From Terriglobia bacterium (lineage in GTDB: Bacteria; Acidobacteriota; Terriglobia; UBA7540): a DNA stretch of 64,000 bases. Where the stretch lies: positions 104,294 through 168,293 of the forward strand of contig DASTAW010000029.1 in assembly GCA_035712365.1 (NCBI GenBank), read 5' to 3'. Under the pieces are notes generated by a model that was not told the origin of the DNA, did not search any database, and saw only the letters and a list, made by a program, of their open reading frames with translations. Position numbers and translations under genes: made by a program. Positions 17,582 to 25,490 of the stretch are shown here, piece after piece; position 1 is the stretch's first letter; each line of letters starts with the position of its first letter.

Positions 17582-17612
17582 GCGCAAAGCGGCGGCGAGC
17601 CGCCGCACTCCA
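17582..17612. repeat. REP-like palindromic element, copy 1
   Basis: A 31-bp unit with GC-rich palindrome arms GCGGCGGC/GCCGCCGC, bordered by GCGCAAA and ACTCCA. The reverse complement recurs at 38493-38523 with two mismatches. It lies seven bases beyond the stop of the MocA-type gene. Confidence 0.7.
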
Positions 17613-17619
17613 GGGGCAT

Positions 17620-18984
17620 TTAACCCAGCAGCTTCATTTTTTCCGGGTCCCAGCGGACGACGGCTTTGCGGTCGTAGCTGAGGTTGCTGAGCAGGGCCGC
17701 CCCGGCGGCGCGGAATCCGAAGACAGGGTCTTCCACCACGGGGCGGCGGGCGCGGACGGCGTCGAAGAAATTCTTCAGGTGGTCGTAGGTGTCGTTGTAG
17801 CCCTCGGGGGCGATGTATTTTTCTTCGCCCAGCGGGATGTCACCTGAAGGATGCATGATGGGATACTTCTTGCGGTAGGCGGCCAGAAATTCCTTCTGCA
17901 TGCCCGTGGCGAAACTATTCACCGAGTAGCCCGGCTCTTTCTCGCGCGGGACCCTTGAGAGACCGACACCATCTCCGTATATGGTCATGGTGCCTTCCGA
18001 ACCCGTAAACACCAGGCCCTCGCTTTCGGCGCCGCCATCGACAAAGTTGACGCGCAGGCTCAGGTTGAAGCCCTCAGGATAATCGAACAGGCCCAGCAGC
18101 ACGTCCGGCACGTCGCGGCCGTCGTTCCAGAAGCGAAGCCCGCCCGTGGCCACGGCGTGCGTGGGGCCGTTGACACCCGCGACAAAATGGGTGCCGCTGA
18201 ACAGATGGACGAAAAGGTCTCCGGCTTCGCCCGAGCCATAGGCTTTCCACTTGCGCCACTGGAAAAAGTGTTCGGGGTTCCAGGGAATTTTAGGCGCTGT
18301 GCCGAGGAAGCGCGGCCAGTCACAAGTTTCGGTAGAGGCGTCGAGTGGAACGGAATAATTCCAGGCGCCGATGGAAGAGTTGCGGTCCCACCAGGCCGTA
18401 ACCATGTTCAATTTGCCGATGGCGCCTGAGGCCAGCAGTTCCTTCGCCTTGCGGTAAATCATGGAGCTGACGCGCTGGCTGCCCACCTGCAGGATGCGGC
18501 CGGTGCGCTGCGCCGTTTCGATGATTTTGGGTCCATCGGAGTAGAGATGGATCATGGGCTTTTCAAGATAGACGTCTTTGCCGGCGCTCATGGCATCGAC
18601 GGCCGCCCGCATGTGCCAATGATCGGGCGTGCCGATGATCACGGCATCAATGTCCTTGCGTGCCAGAATTTCCGCATAATCGCGCGTCGTCTGAATGTCG
18701 GCTCCCCAAAGCTCTTTGGCGTGAGCGAGGCGCCCGTCGTAGCAGTCCGCAACGGCCCTCACCTTCACACCCGGCACCTGCGCGGCCGTTTTCGTGTCCG
18801 ACTGCCCCCGGCCCCCGGCGCCAATCAAGGCAATCTGCAAATGATCGTTGGCCGCCACTGGCCTTGCCGGTGCTTCCTGCCGTTCGGCCATGGCGTGGAC
18901 CTGCACGCCGCCGGAGATGAAAGTGCCCGCCGACATGATGCCACCCGTTTTCAGAAACCTTCTCCGATTCACCTTTTCCGCCAT
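17620..18984 (-). CDS. Tat-exported Gfo/Idh/MocA-family oxidoreductase
   Basis: 454 residues. The N terminus has a twin-arginine signal (NRRRFLKTGG, then a hydrophobic stretch ending near AMA). The Rossmann motif is ALIGAGGRGQ (about residues 52-61). The family EKP motif is in VYLEKPM, preceded by IGTPDHWHM, and a C-terminal Gfo/Idh alpha/beta domain follows. Such proteins oxidise or reduce sugars and inositols with a tightly bound NAD(P), and the Tat route lets them fold with cofactor before export. Many Acidobacteriota and Planctomycetota have large families of these. The substrate cannot be told. It stands alone between the REP element and the divergent DUF4160 pair. Confidence 0.9.
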   Translation of the reverse strand: MAEKVNRRRFLKTGGIMSAGTFISGGVQVHAMAERQEAPARPVAANDHLQIALIGAGGRGQSDTKTAAQVPGVKVRAVADCYDGRLAHAKELWGADIQTTRDYAEILARKDIDAVIIGTPDHWHMRAAVDAMSAGKDVYLEKPMIHLYSDGPKIIETAQRTGRILQVGSQRVSSMIYRKAKELLASGAIGKLNMVTAWWDRNSSIGAWNYSVPLDASTETCDWPRFLGTAPKIPWNPEHFFQWRKWKAYGSGEAGDLFVHLFSGTHFVAGVNGPTHAVATGGLRFWNDGRDVPDVLLGLFDYPEGFNLSLRVNFVDGGAESEGLVFTGSEGTMTIYGDGVGLSRVPREKEPGYSVNSFATGMQKEFLAAYRKKYPIMHPSGDIPLGEEKYIAPEGYNDTYDHLKNFFDAVRARRPVVEDPVFGFRAAGAALLSNLSYDRKAVVRWDPEKMKLLG

Positions 18985-19169
18985 GGGTCTTCACCGCCTG
19001 AAAAATTGGACTGATCGACGCTGGGTACTCTACTGGGCTAAGCCGCAGCGGACAATCCTGAATTGAACTCTCAATTGAACTCTGGGTTCTTGTATCAGAT
19101 ATCGACGACCGATCCCACGCAGGTTTTGTCGCGCCATTCTTCAGGTCGGCTATTGTATACTGCTTTGCG

Positions 19170-19412
19170 ATGCCCACGGTCAAAGATCTCCCTGGCCCAT
19201 ATAGATTTTTCTTTTATAGCTTCGATTGCAACGAACCGGTGCATGTTCACGTCCAACGTGAGAAAATGGTATGTAAGTTCTGGCTGGAGCCGGTTGAGCT
19301 CGCTCGGAGTCGCGGCTTCTCGGAACGGGAGATAAGCCTGATTCGACAGCTCATCGAATCGAATCTGAGCAAAATCAAGAAGGAATGGAATGAGCACTGC
19401 AACCCTGACTGA
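19170..19412 (+). CDS. DUF4160 domain protein
   Basis: 80 residues, full length for the family: MPTVKDLPGPYRFFFYSFDCNEPVHVHVQREK, then the FWLEPVELARSRGFS segment and a C-terminal helix LIRQLIESNLSKIKKEW. DUF4160 genes are very often found beside DUF2442 genes, as here, and the pair has been suggested to be a toxin-antitoxin-like module, without a settled mechanism. No ribosome site is visible. A TATACT box ends eight bases before the ATG, so the transcript may be leaderless. The last 23 bases overlap the next gene, implying coupled translation. Confidence 0.82.
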   Translation: MPTVKDLPGPYRFFFYSFDCNEPVHVHVQREKMVCKFWLEPVELARSRGFSEREISLIRQLIESNLSKIKKEWNEHCNPD

Positions 19413-20247
19413 GCCTAGGATTGTTTCGGTTGACGTTACAAGCCAAGCTATTGTCGCTCGTCTCCTAGATGGCCGGGTGGTAAGTGTGCCGTTAGAATGG
19501 TCGTGGCGCCTGACGAAGGCAACGCCCGATCAGCGAAAGCATTGGGAAATCATCGGAGGCGGCGAGGGAGTTCACTGGCCGGATGTCGATGAGGATATCA
19601 GCGTCGAGGGCATGTTGAGAGGCGTCCCGGCAAAACGTCCTTCCCGAGCCCACGACGCTACACCGTCCTACTCGGGGCAGATGCAGATCACTTTAGGCCT
19701 CGATTTCGTCAGCGCCGACGAACCGGAACTTCTGGATGCGGTGCGTAATGCTTTTCCACAGCACCTCCGACCTCGCGTTTACGCCAAGGTCCTATGCTCC
19801 GGCATGGACACGCCTCTATTTGTGCTAGGGATTACGGCATTGGGGTGGGGCGGCAAAAGGCTCCTGACGCCCGCGCTGGACGAACTCGGCGTTTATCTCC
19901 AGAATGCTGTCAGGGCATTCGTCGGCAAGCGCCAACAACGACTACCAGGCGTCCGGGTAGACCTCAGCGGTGAGAACCTGGAAATCGAGATCAAAATCGA
20001 CGTAGAAACCACCGCTCTTTTGGGATGGGCAGCCCCGAACGAAAGGCTTTCAGAGTTGAGGCAGCTTCTTGTCGAGGCTATGAAGGACGCTGTGGTTTCC
20101 GAGGCAGACAGACTTTTCGTAGCTTGGAACGGGCAATCCGAAGGCTGGGAGCTACAGCAGGTGTGGCCCAAAGACATGGACACCACACGGGTGTATTACC
20201 TCCGCGACGACAACACTGGCACATGGGTGGTCAAGCGAATTGGTTAA
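19390..20247 (+). CDS. DUF2442 domain fused to an unrecognised C-terminal domain
   Basis: 285 residues. Residues about 10-80 match the DUF2442 pattern: VSVDVTSQAIVARLLDGRVVSVPLEW, then WRLTKATPDQRKHWEI, GEGVHWPDVDEDISVEGML. Ordinary DUF2442 proteins stop there at 80-100 residues. Here a linker (about 85-100) leads to a further 185 residues that I do not recognise. That part looks globular and alternates strands and helices: QITLGLDFVSADEPELLDAV, VRVDLSGENLEIEIKIDV, LRQLLVEAMKDAVVSEADRLFVAW. It ends with RVYYLRDDNTGTWVVKRIG. It overlaps the DUF4160 gene. If the pair is toxin-antitoxin-like, the extra domain could be an effector or a target-recognition part; this is speculation. Confidence 0.75.
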   Translation: MSTATLTEPRIVSVDVTSQAIVARLLDGRVVSVPLEWSWRLTKATPDQRKHWEIIGGGEGVHWPDVDEDISVEGMLRGVPAKRPSRAHDATPSYSGQMQITLGLDFVSADEPELLDAVRNAFPQHLRPRVYAKVLCSGMDTPLFVLGITALGWGGKRLLTPALDELGVYLQNAVRAFVGKRQQRLPGVRVDLSGENLEIEIKIDVETTALLGWAAPNERLSELRQLLVEAMKDAVVSEADRLFVAWNGQSEGWELQQVWPKDMDTTRVYYLRDDNTGTWVVKRIG

Positions 20248-20384
20248 GGGCATGGCAAATGCAAAGGTGTCTCCAGATCCCCGATATTGTAAGGAAACGC
20301 GGCACCATTGTATATTACGCCTCTACTCTAAGCGCCAGCAGACGTTTAGAAGGAACAAAAGCCTGCCAACAACGTTGAAGATAC

Positions 20385-21266
20385 CTAATACTGGTGGATC
20401 TTGACGACGGTGTCGCCGTTGAAGGTGACGAATAGGGTGTGGGGCGGCAGGCCGTAGAGCCAGTCTTCCGTCTCCTCTCCGTTTGCGGCGGTTTGCCGCA
20501 CTTTGCGGAAGGGCGCGCCCTTGGCTGAGAGCACGGCGTCGCGGTTCATGCCCACCACAACTTCGTGCTTCTTGATGGCCTCTTTGAATTTTTCAGGCAC
20601 TTTCGGCGAATAGAGTTCCGTGGGCAGCTTGCGGTTAAAATCGAGGGCCGCGCTCAGCAGCTTCTTGGCATCATCCACGCTCAGATCCGGGACCTTTTCA
20701 CCCTTAAACGTCAGGGTGATGGAAGACCCGTAGGCGATCGGGTTTTGCTGTTGCTGTTGAACAACGGGCTGCATCATGTCGCCGGGGCCGCCCATCCCGA
20801 TCTGAATGTGCTGGTACCATTTCTTGCGATTCTTTCCGCCGTTGTTGATCTCGAAAACTACATCATGCGCTGAAAACTTGATCTGGGTGATTTCGACCGG
20901 TATTCCCGGCTGGATTGCAGCGCCGTTGCTGCGGAGCTCTTTTTCCGCCCGGTCCATGTCGAGCTTGCCCTGGTCATTGATATATACGCCGTGCTTTCCG
21001 CGTGGCAGCATCACCTTGGCTACGGCAATTTCACGGTCCAGTCCGCGGATCAGCAGGATGCGTCCCAACTGATCAAGGTGGTCTTCTGTTTCCTCCTTCG
21101 CCAACAAAGGCGCAGGAACGAGAAGCAGAACGGCAACAACGGCCGCCAGCAGGGCACAACACCAGTCTCGATTTCTGCTTCGGAAATTTTGTTTGCCGAA
21201 CGTCGGTTGGCTGGCAGACAGCAAATGGAGGAAGGATAACAGACCGAAAGGCTCACGGTATTTCAT
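20385..21266 (-). CDS. Secreted protein of unknown function
   Basis: 293 residues from the ATG at 21266 (a GTG twelve bases earlier is possible). A hydrophobic signal segment (ALLAAVVAVLLLVPAPLLA) lies at about residues 37-55 behind an unusually long, basic N-terminal region. The mature part begins KEETEDHLDQLGRILLIRGLDREIAVAK and includes a PRGKHGVYINDQGKLD segment and a glutamine run (VVQQQQQNP). The C-terminal third, KKHEVVVGMNRDAVLSAKGAPFRKVRQ then EDWLYGLPPHTLFVTFNGDTVVKIHQY, resembles the SmpA/OmlA fold (BamE-like: 'G M ... V .. G .P ... W Y') used in envelope proteins. I do not recognise a named family. It stands alone, convergent with the DUF2442 gene. Confidence 0.6.
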   Translation of the reverse strand: MKYREPFGLLSFLHLLSASQPTFGKQNFRSRNRDWCCALLAAVVAVLLLVPAPLLAKEETEDHLDQLGRILLIRGLDREIAVAKVMLPRGKHGVYINDQGKLDMDRAEKELRSNGAAIQPGIPVEITQIKFSAHDVVFEINNGGKNRKKWYQHIQIGMGGPGDMMQPVVQQQQQNPIAYGSSITLTFKGEKVPDLSVDDAKKLLSAALDFNRKLPTELYSPKVPEKFKEAIKKHEVVVGMNRDAVLSAKGAPFRKVRQTAANGEETEDWLYGLPPHTLFVTFNGDTVVKIHQY

Positions 21267-21683
21267 ACCCGTACCCACTCTTCGGCGCTATCGTTGCGCC
21301 GTTCCTGGCGTTTCCCGGGCGGGAAATCATCAGGAGAAAAATGGGGAACCGCGGTTCACTTTTCGCTTCTTAAACCGAGTGACAGCCCCCTGATGTCGCT
21401 GGTTGCACAGACAACGCCTGGAAACGAAAATAAACCGTTCCCGCCGCGATCACGCCTAAGCACAGGATACTACCTTCCGGGCCGGATGCGCCAGCAGTGC
21501 GTCAAAAAGTTGCAAAATTTTTGCTTGAAGCGCGCCGGTGGTAAGCTCCATACCGCTGACGATCAACCCGCGCTGCGCCGGGAGCCTTTGCGCTCATGAT
21601 CTTGCCCGCGAAAGTCAAGGCCAGCTTGCGTTACGTTCAGGATGGTGCTTTAATTGGCCGCCTGAATGGTAATGGGAGGCGCC
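21267..21683. other. Divergent intergenic region, 417 bp
   Basis: Lies between two divergent genes and should hold both promoters. I see no convincing -35/-10 pair, repeat or RNA structure. Confidence 0.4.
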
Positions 21684-23075
21684 ATGAGTAATCCAATTCG
21701 AAATCTCTGCGTCCTGCTGTTTGCTGCGGTTATGGTCGTCGGCGCGGGACTGCTGCCATCCGGTGATGGACGCGTTGCGGCAGGGCAGAAACCGAAGGAG
21801 CCTTCCGCCGAGCTCGCCCCCACGCCGCCCATGGGATGGAACAGCTATGATAGCTACGGCGGGGATGTCAACGAGCAGCAGGTGAAGGCCAATGCGCGCT
21901 ACCTGGCGGACCATCTGGCGGTCTATGGCTGGAAGTACGCGGTTGTGGATTATTACTGGTACTATCCCAGCGGTCGCGCCAGCGGCACACCGACGATGGA
22001 TGAATACGGCCGCCTGCTGCCCACAACCAATCGTTTCCCCTCCGCGGCAGATAGGCAGGGATTCAAGCCCCTTGCGGATTATGTTCATTCGCTGGGACTC
22101 AAGTTCGGCATCCACATCATGCGCGGCATCCCCCGCGCCGCCGTCGAGCAGAACCTTCCCATCCTCGGGACCAAAGCGCACGCCAAAGACGTTGCCAACC
22201 TGCTGAACACCTGCTCCTGGTCGCAAGCAATGTACGGGGTTGACGTTTCAAAACCTGCGGGTCAGGCCTACTACAATTCGCTCGCGGCACTTTACGCTTC
22301 GTGGGGTGTGGACTTCATCAAGGCAGACGATATGAGCCGCGCCAGCAATCCTTATGGGGAGGTGTACCATGCGCCGGAAATCGAGGCGCTTCGCGCGGCC
22401 ATGACCCGCTCCGGCAGGCCCATGGTGCTGAGCCTTTCGCCCGGCCCTACGCCTCTGGGCCAGGCCGCACACGTGGAAAAATATTCGCAGATGTGGCGCA
22501 TCTCCGACGACATGTGGGACAACTGGCCGGAAGTGCGAAACCAGTTCGGATACTGCCGACTCTGGGCGCCCCACATCGGGCCCAACCACTGGCCGGACGC
22601 CGATATGCTTCCTCTGGGGCTGCTGCGGCTGCGCGGCTTTGATGACGGCCCACGGCTGTCGCGACTGGCCCACGACGAACAGATCACGCTGATGACTCTC
22701 TGGTCGATATTCCGTTCACCGCTGATGATGGGCGGCGACCTGCCCACGCTCGATCCTTTTACCCGCTCCCTCCTGACCAATCAGGAGGTGATCGCGGTGG
22801 ACCAGCATAGCTCCGGCAATCGCCTGCTGTTTACGCGCGGAAATCAGATTGCCTGGATTGCGGACATCCCTCGTACAAGACAGAAGTATGTTGCGCTTTT
22901 CAATCTGGGCGAGTCACCAGAGGAAATCACCGTGTCGTGGCGCGAATTGGGCCTGGCCGGAAAAATGCCCGTCCGCGACCTCTGGAAAAAGGAGACTCTG
23001 GGGAGCTTTGACAAGCAGTTCTCGGCCCGGATCGCCCCGCATGGCTCCGGCCTTTACCGAGTCGGGACACGGTGA
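21684..23075 (+). CDS. Secreted GH27 alpha-galactosidase-type glycoside hydrolase
   Basis: 463 residues from the ATG at 21684, which has a GGGAGG site; an upstream in-frame ATG at 21666 lacks one. A signal peptide covers about residues 1-35. The catalytic barrel starts with TPPMGWNSYDSYGG, the GH27 hallmark. It continues with YYWYYPSGR and DFIKADDMS (nucleophile strand, about 210) and WRISDDMWD (acid/base region, about 275), and an antiparallel beta C-terminal domain follows. GH27 enzymes remove terminal alpha-galactose (some alpha-GalNAc or arabinose) from oligo- and polysaccharides outside the cytoplasm. The nucleophile motif reads KADD rather than the common KYDN/KADN type, so substrate choice is uncertain. 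The gene is convergent with the SGNH esterase (27 bp). Confidence 0.85.
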   Translation: MSNPIRNLCVLLFAAVMVVGAGLLPSGDGRVAAGQKPKEPSAELAPTPPMGWNSYDSYGGDVNEQQVKANARYLADHLAVYGWKYAVVDYYWYYPSGRASGTPTMDEYGRLLPTTNRFPSAADRQGFKPLADYVHSLGLKFGIHIMRGIPRAAVEQNLPILGTKAHAKDVANLLNTCSWSQAMYGVDVSKPAGQAYYNSLAALYASWGVDFIKADDMSRASNPYGEVYHAPEIEALRAAMTRSGRPMVLSLSPGPTPLGQAAHVEKYSQMWRISDDMWDNWPEVRNQFGYCRLWAPHIGPNHWPDADMLPLGLLRLRGFDDGPRLSRLAHDEQITLMTLWSIFRSPLMMGGDLPTLDPFTRSLLTNQEVIAVDQHSSGNRLLFTRGNQIAWIADIPRTRQKYVALFNLGESPEEITVSWRELGLAGKMPVRDLWKKETLGSFDKQFSARIAPHGSGLYRVGTR

Positions 23076-23102
23076 CCTCCCTCCCGGCGCGCGCCGGTTT
23101 CA

Positions 23103-23876
23103 CTACTTTTCGTGTAAGGCTTTCTCAATGGCCGCAGTGGCAACAGGCGCGAGCAATGCATAGCCGCGGTCATTCGGATGCAGGCCGTCATTCGAGTAGC
23201 CATCTTTCAACATTCCCTTGCTGTCCACCAGCGCCGAATAGTAATCCGCGAAAGTGGCATTCGCCCGGGCGGCGTAAGTCTTGATCCAGGAGTTCAATTC
23301 CAGAATCTGTGCAGGAGGCCGTCGCGCGGTTTGCGGATGCCCGGTGTAATCGCTGACTGGCGTCAGCGAGCAGAGGACCACCTTGATGTGGTGCGCTTCT
23401 GCAAGCTCCGTGATGGCTTTGTAATTCTCTTCGATCATCCTGGCCGTTTCAGGGCCGGTGTTGCCCGCCACATCATTGGTGCCGGCCAGCAGGATGACCA
23501 CGTCTGGCTGGAGGTCAATGACATCCGGATACATCCGCACCAGCATCTGGGGCGTGGTCTGGCCGCTGATGCCGCGGTTGACATAGGGCTTGCCGGGGAA
23601 GAACCTATCCAGCTTCCAGCCATCCGTGATGGAATCGCCCAGAAACACCACGCGCCCTGGCACGCGCGGCTGGGCTTCCAGGCGCAGGTTGTCCTGATGG
23701 TACCGGCCGAGCTGGTTCCAGTCCTGCAGTTCGCTGGCGAGCTTCTCAGCGGCGCCCGTCAGGCAGCAGCCTGCCGTGGGCGGATTAAAACCCTGCACCA
23801 GTTGGGCGCTAAGGCTTGTGCAGAGCGGGAAGTATTGGAGCAGCAGTAATGCCAGAAGTGTCCACAGCAGACGCAT
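23103..23876 (-). CDS. Secreted SGNH/GDSL hydrolase
   Basis: 257 residues with a signal peptide (about 1-25). Block I is VVFLGDSITDGW (nucleophile serine), block II NRGISGQTTPQML (glycine), block III LLAGTNDVAG (asparagine) and block V DGLHPNDRGY with the Asp-x-x-His pair. All catalytic elements are present. Such enzymes deacylate sugars, lipids or acetylated polysaccharides. Position between a GH27 and a GH36 enzyme suggests a carbohydrate esterase that removes acetyl groups from galactose-containing glycans, but this rests only on context. An AAAGGAG ribosome site precedes the ATG. Confidence 0.88.
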   Translation of the reverse strand: MRLLWTLLALLLLQYFPLCTSLSAQLVQGFNPPTAGCCLTGAAEKLASELQDWNQLGRYHQDNLRLEAQPRVPGRVVFLGDSITDGWKLDRFFPGKPYVNRGISGQTTPQMLVRMYPDVIDLQPDVVILLAGTNDVAGNTGPETARMIEENYKAITELAEAHHIKVVLCSLTPVSDYTGHPQTARRPPAQILELNSWIKTYAARANATFADYYSALVDSKGMLKDGYSNDGLHPNDRGYALLAPVATAAIEKALHEK

Positions 23877-24016
23877 AGTTTCTCCTTTCGGAAATCGGAT
23901 GGCTGTTTACTATAAGGCAGGCGCGTGTTTTTGAGAAAGCTTTTGTTCGACCGCGGGCGGCCCGGCAGCCCAACCGCCAAGCGCAGATTTTTGCTCCAGC
24001 GCTTGAAGGAAGCCTC

Positions 24017-25180
24017 TCACACGCGGAAATTGGAAGGAATCTCCGATGATCCCGATTCCAACTCAAGCTTGGTGGAAAGGAAGTTCAGCAGGTCCTTCAG
24101 CGTCAAGACTCCGGCAAGGCGGCCGTTATCAACCACCATCAATCGGCTGTTCTGGGTTTTCTTCATCTGGGCAAGGGCCTTGACAGCATCCGTGTCAGTC
24201 GTCACCGTATCTTCGGCGCAGGTGGCGCGCATCACAGCCTGCACACTGTTCTGCGCCCACTCATCGCGAGGGACCTGCTTCACCTCTTTGGTGGTAATGC
24301 AGCCCAGCAGACGATTGGATTCATTGACCACGGGAAACATCTTGTAGTGGTACTTGTAAACATAATTGTCAACCAGGTCTTGAAGCGAAATTGCGGGCGA
24401 CACGGTGACGGGGTTAGTGTTCATAAACTGGCGGATGGACTCGCCTTCCAGCATCCTCTGGATGATAAGCTGCTGGTAAGAACCCTGGGCGACCGACCGC
24501 AGAAACATTCCAATCAGAAACAGCCAGACCGCTCCGATAAAGTCTCCGAAAAACAGCAGCCGGTACACGCCGTAAGCGATCAACAACACTCCAAACCCGG
24601 ACCCGATGGCGCTGGCAATCCGGGTAGCCTGCCAGATGTTGCCTTTCCAGTACCACAGCAGCGAACGCAGGACGCGTCCGCCGTCCAGCGGAAATGCCGG
24701 AACCATATTGAACGCGGCCAGGACCCAGTTGATCCAATAGAGGTAGGTGAACACTTCCACGACGGGGACCGACCAGACTCCGCGCATGGTTACGGCCAGG
24801 GCGTAGAAGATGCCGCCCAAAATGACGCTGGTCAGCGGCCCCGCAATCGCCATCTGGAATTCCGCTTTGGCGCTGGACGGCTCACGCTCCATCTCCGCCA
24901 CCCCGCCAAAAATGAAGAGGGTGATTCCCTTCATGGCCAGACCGCTTCTTCGCGCCACCAGCGAGTGGGCAAATTCATGGACGATGATCGAGGCAAACAA
25001 CAGAAAGGCGCCCGCGATTCCCATCAACCAGTATTCGCCCTGGGAAAGGCCAGGCTGGTCGCGGGGGAAAACCATGGCCGCCAGGGACCAGGTGATCAGC
25101 ACGGCGATGATCAGCCAACTGGCGTCTACGCGGACCGCAAAGCCGAACATTCTGAACAACGTGAAAGTTCGTCCGAACAT
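24017..25180 (-). CDS. Site-2 protease (M50) with tandem CBS domains
   Basis: 387 residues. The membrane domain (about 1-220) has six hydrophobic segments. The zinc ligands are in IIVHEFAHSLVARR (about residue 66) and NMVPAFPLDGGRVL (about 165), the two hallmark motifs of the S2P family. Two CBS domains fill about 235-375 (MNTNPVTVSPAISLQDLV and VMRATCAEDTVTTDTDAVKAL). Proteases of this SpoIVFB-like subgroup cut membrane-embedded substrates, and the CBS pair usually senses adenine nucleotides. The substrate is unknown; no anti-sigma factor is adjacent. The gene follows the GH36 gene on the same strand but across 310 bp. Confidence 0.92.
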   Translation of the reverse strand: MFGRTFTLFRMFGFAVRVDASWLIIAVLITWSLAAMVFPRDQPGLSQGEYWLMGIAGAFLLFASIIVHEFAHSLVARRSGLAMKGITLFIFGGVAEMEREPSSAKAEFQMAIAGPLTSVILGGIFYALAVTMRGVWSVPVVEVFTYLYWINWVLAAFNMVPAFPLDGGRVLRSLLWYWKGNIWQATRIASAIGSGFGVLLIAYGVYRLLFFGDFIGAVWLFLIGMFLRSVAQGSYQQLIIQRMLEGESIRQFMNTNPVTVSPAISLQDLVDNYVYKYHYKMFPVVNESNRLLGCITTKEVKQVPRDEWAQNSVQAVMRATCAEDTVTTDTDAVKALAQMKKTQNSRLMVVDNGRLAGVLTLKDLLNFLSTKLELESGSSEIPSNFRV

Positions 25181-25490
25181 GGCGCTGCTCCGTCACGGAT
25201 AGCGTTTGCACCCCGCTACCCCGAATTCCAACTCCATCAATCGCTCACATAACGGCTTCCCGCTCTATGGACTATGATAAGGCCGCACCGCAGTCTCCTC
25301 ATCTAATTTTAAGCCTGCCGAAGGCATGAAACAATTCAGGAACCCGCTCCGCCATTTCATCCTGCACGAAACGGTTGGACCCTTCAAGAGGCAAAGGTGA
25401 TTGCACGGCTGGGTTCTCCGCCCCTCACCGCCAGCCACGATTGGCGTTCGTGCGATGACAACCCGAGAACGTCCGGCGTGGGCGGATCAA
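25181..25490. other. Intergenic region, 310 bp
   Basis: Between the GH36 stop and the protease start, both read leftward. No gene, terminator hairpin with T-tract, or clear promoter was seen. Confidence 0.4.

Noticed and set aside
19095..19397. Leftward 100-residue frame opposite the DUF4160 gene
   Set aside because: Mirror of a gene with a good family match; no features of its own.
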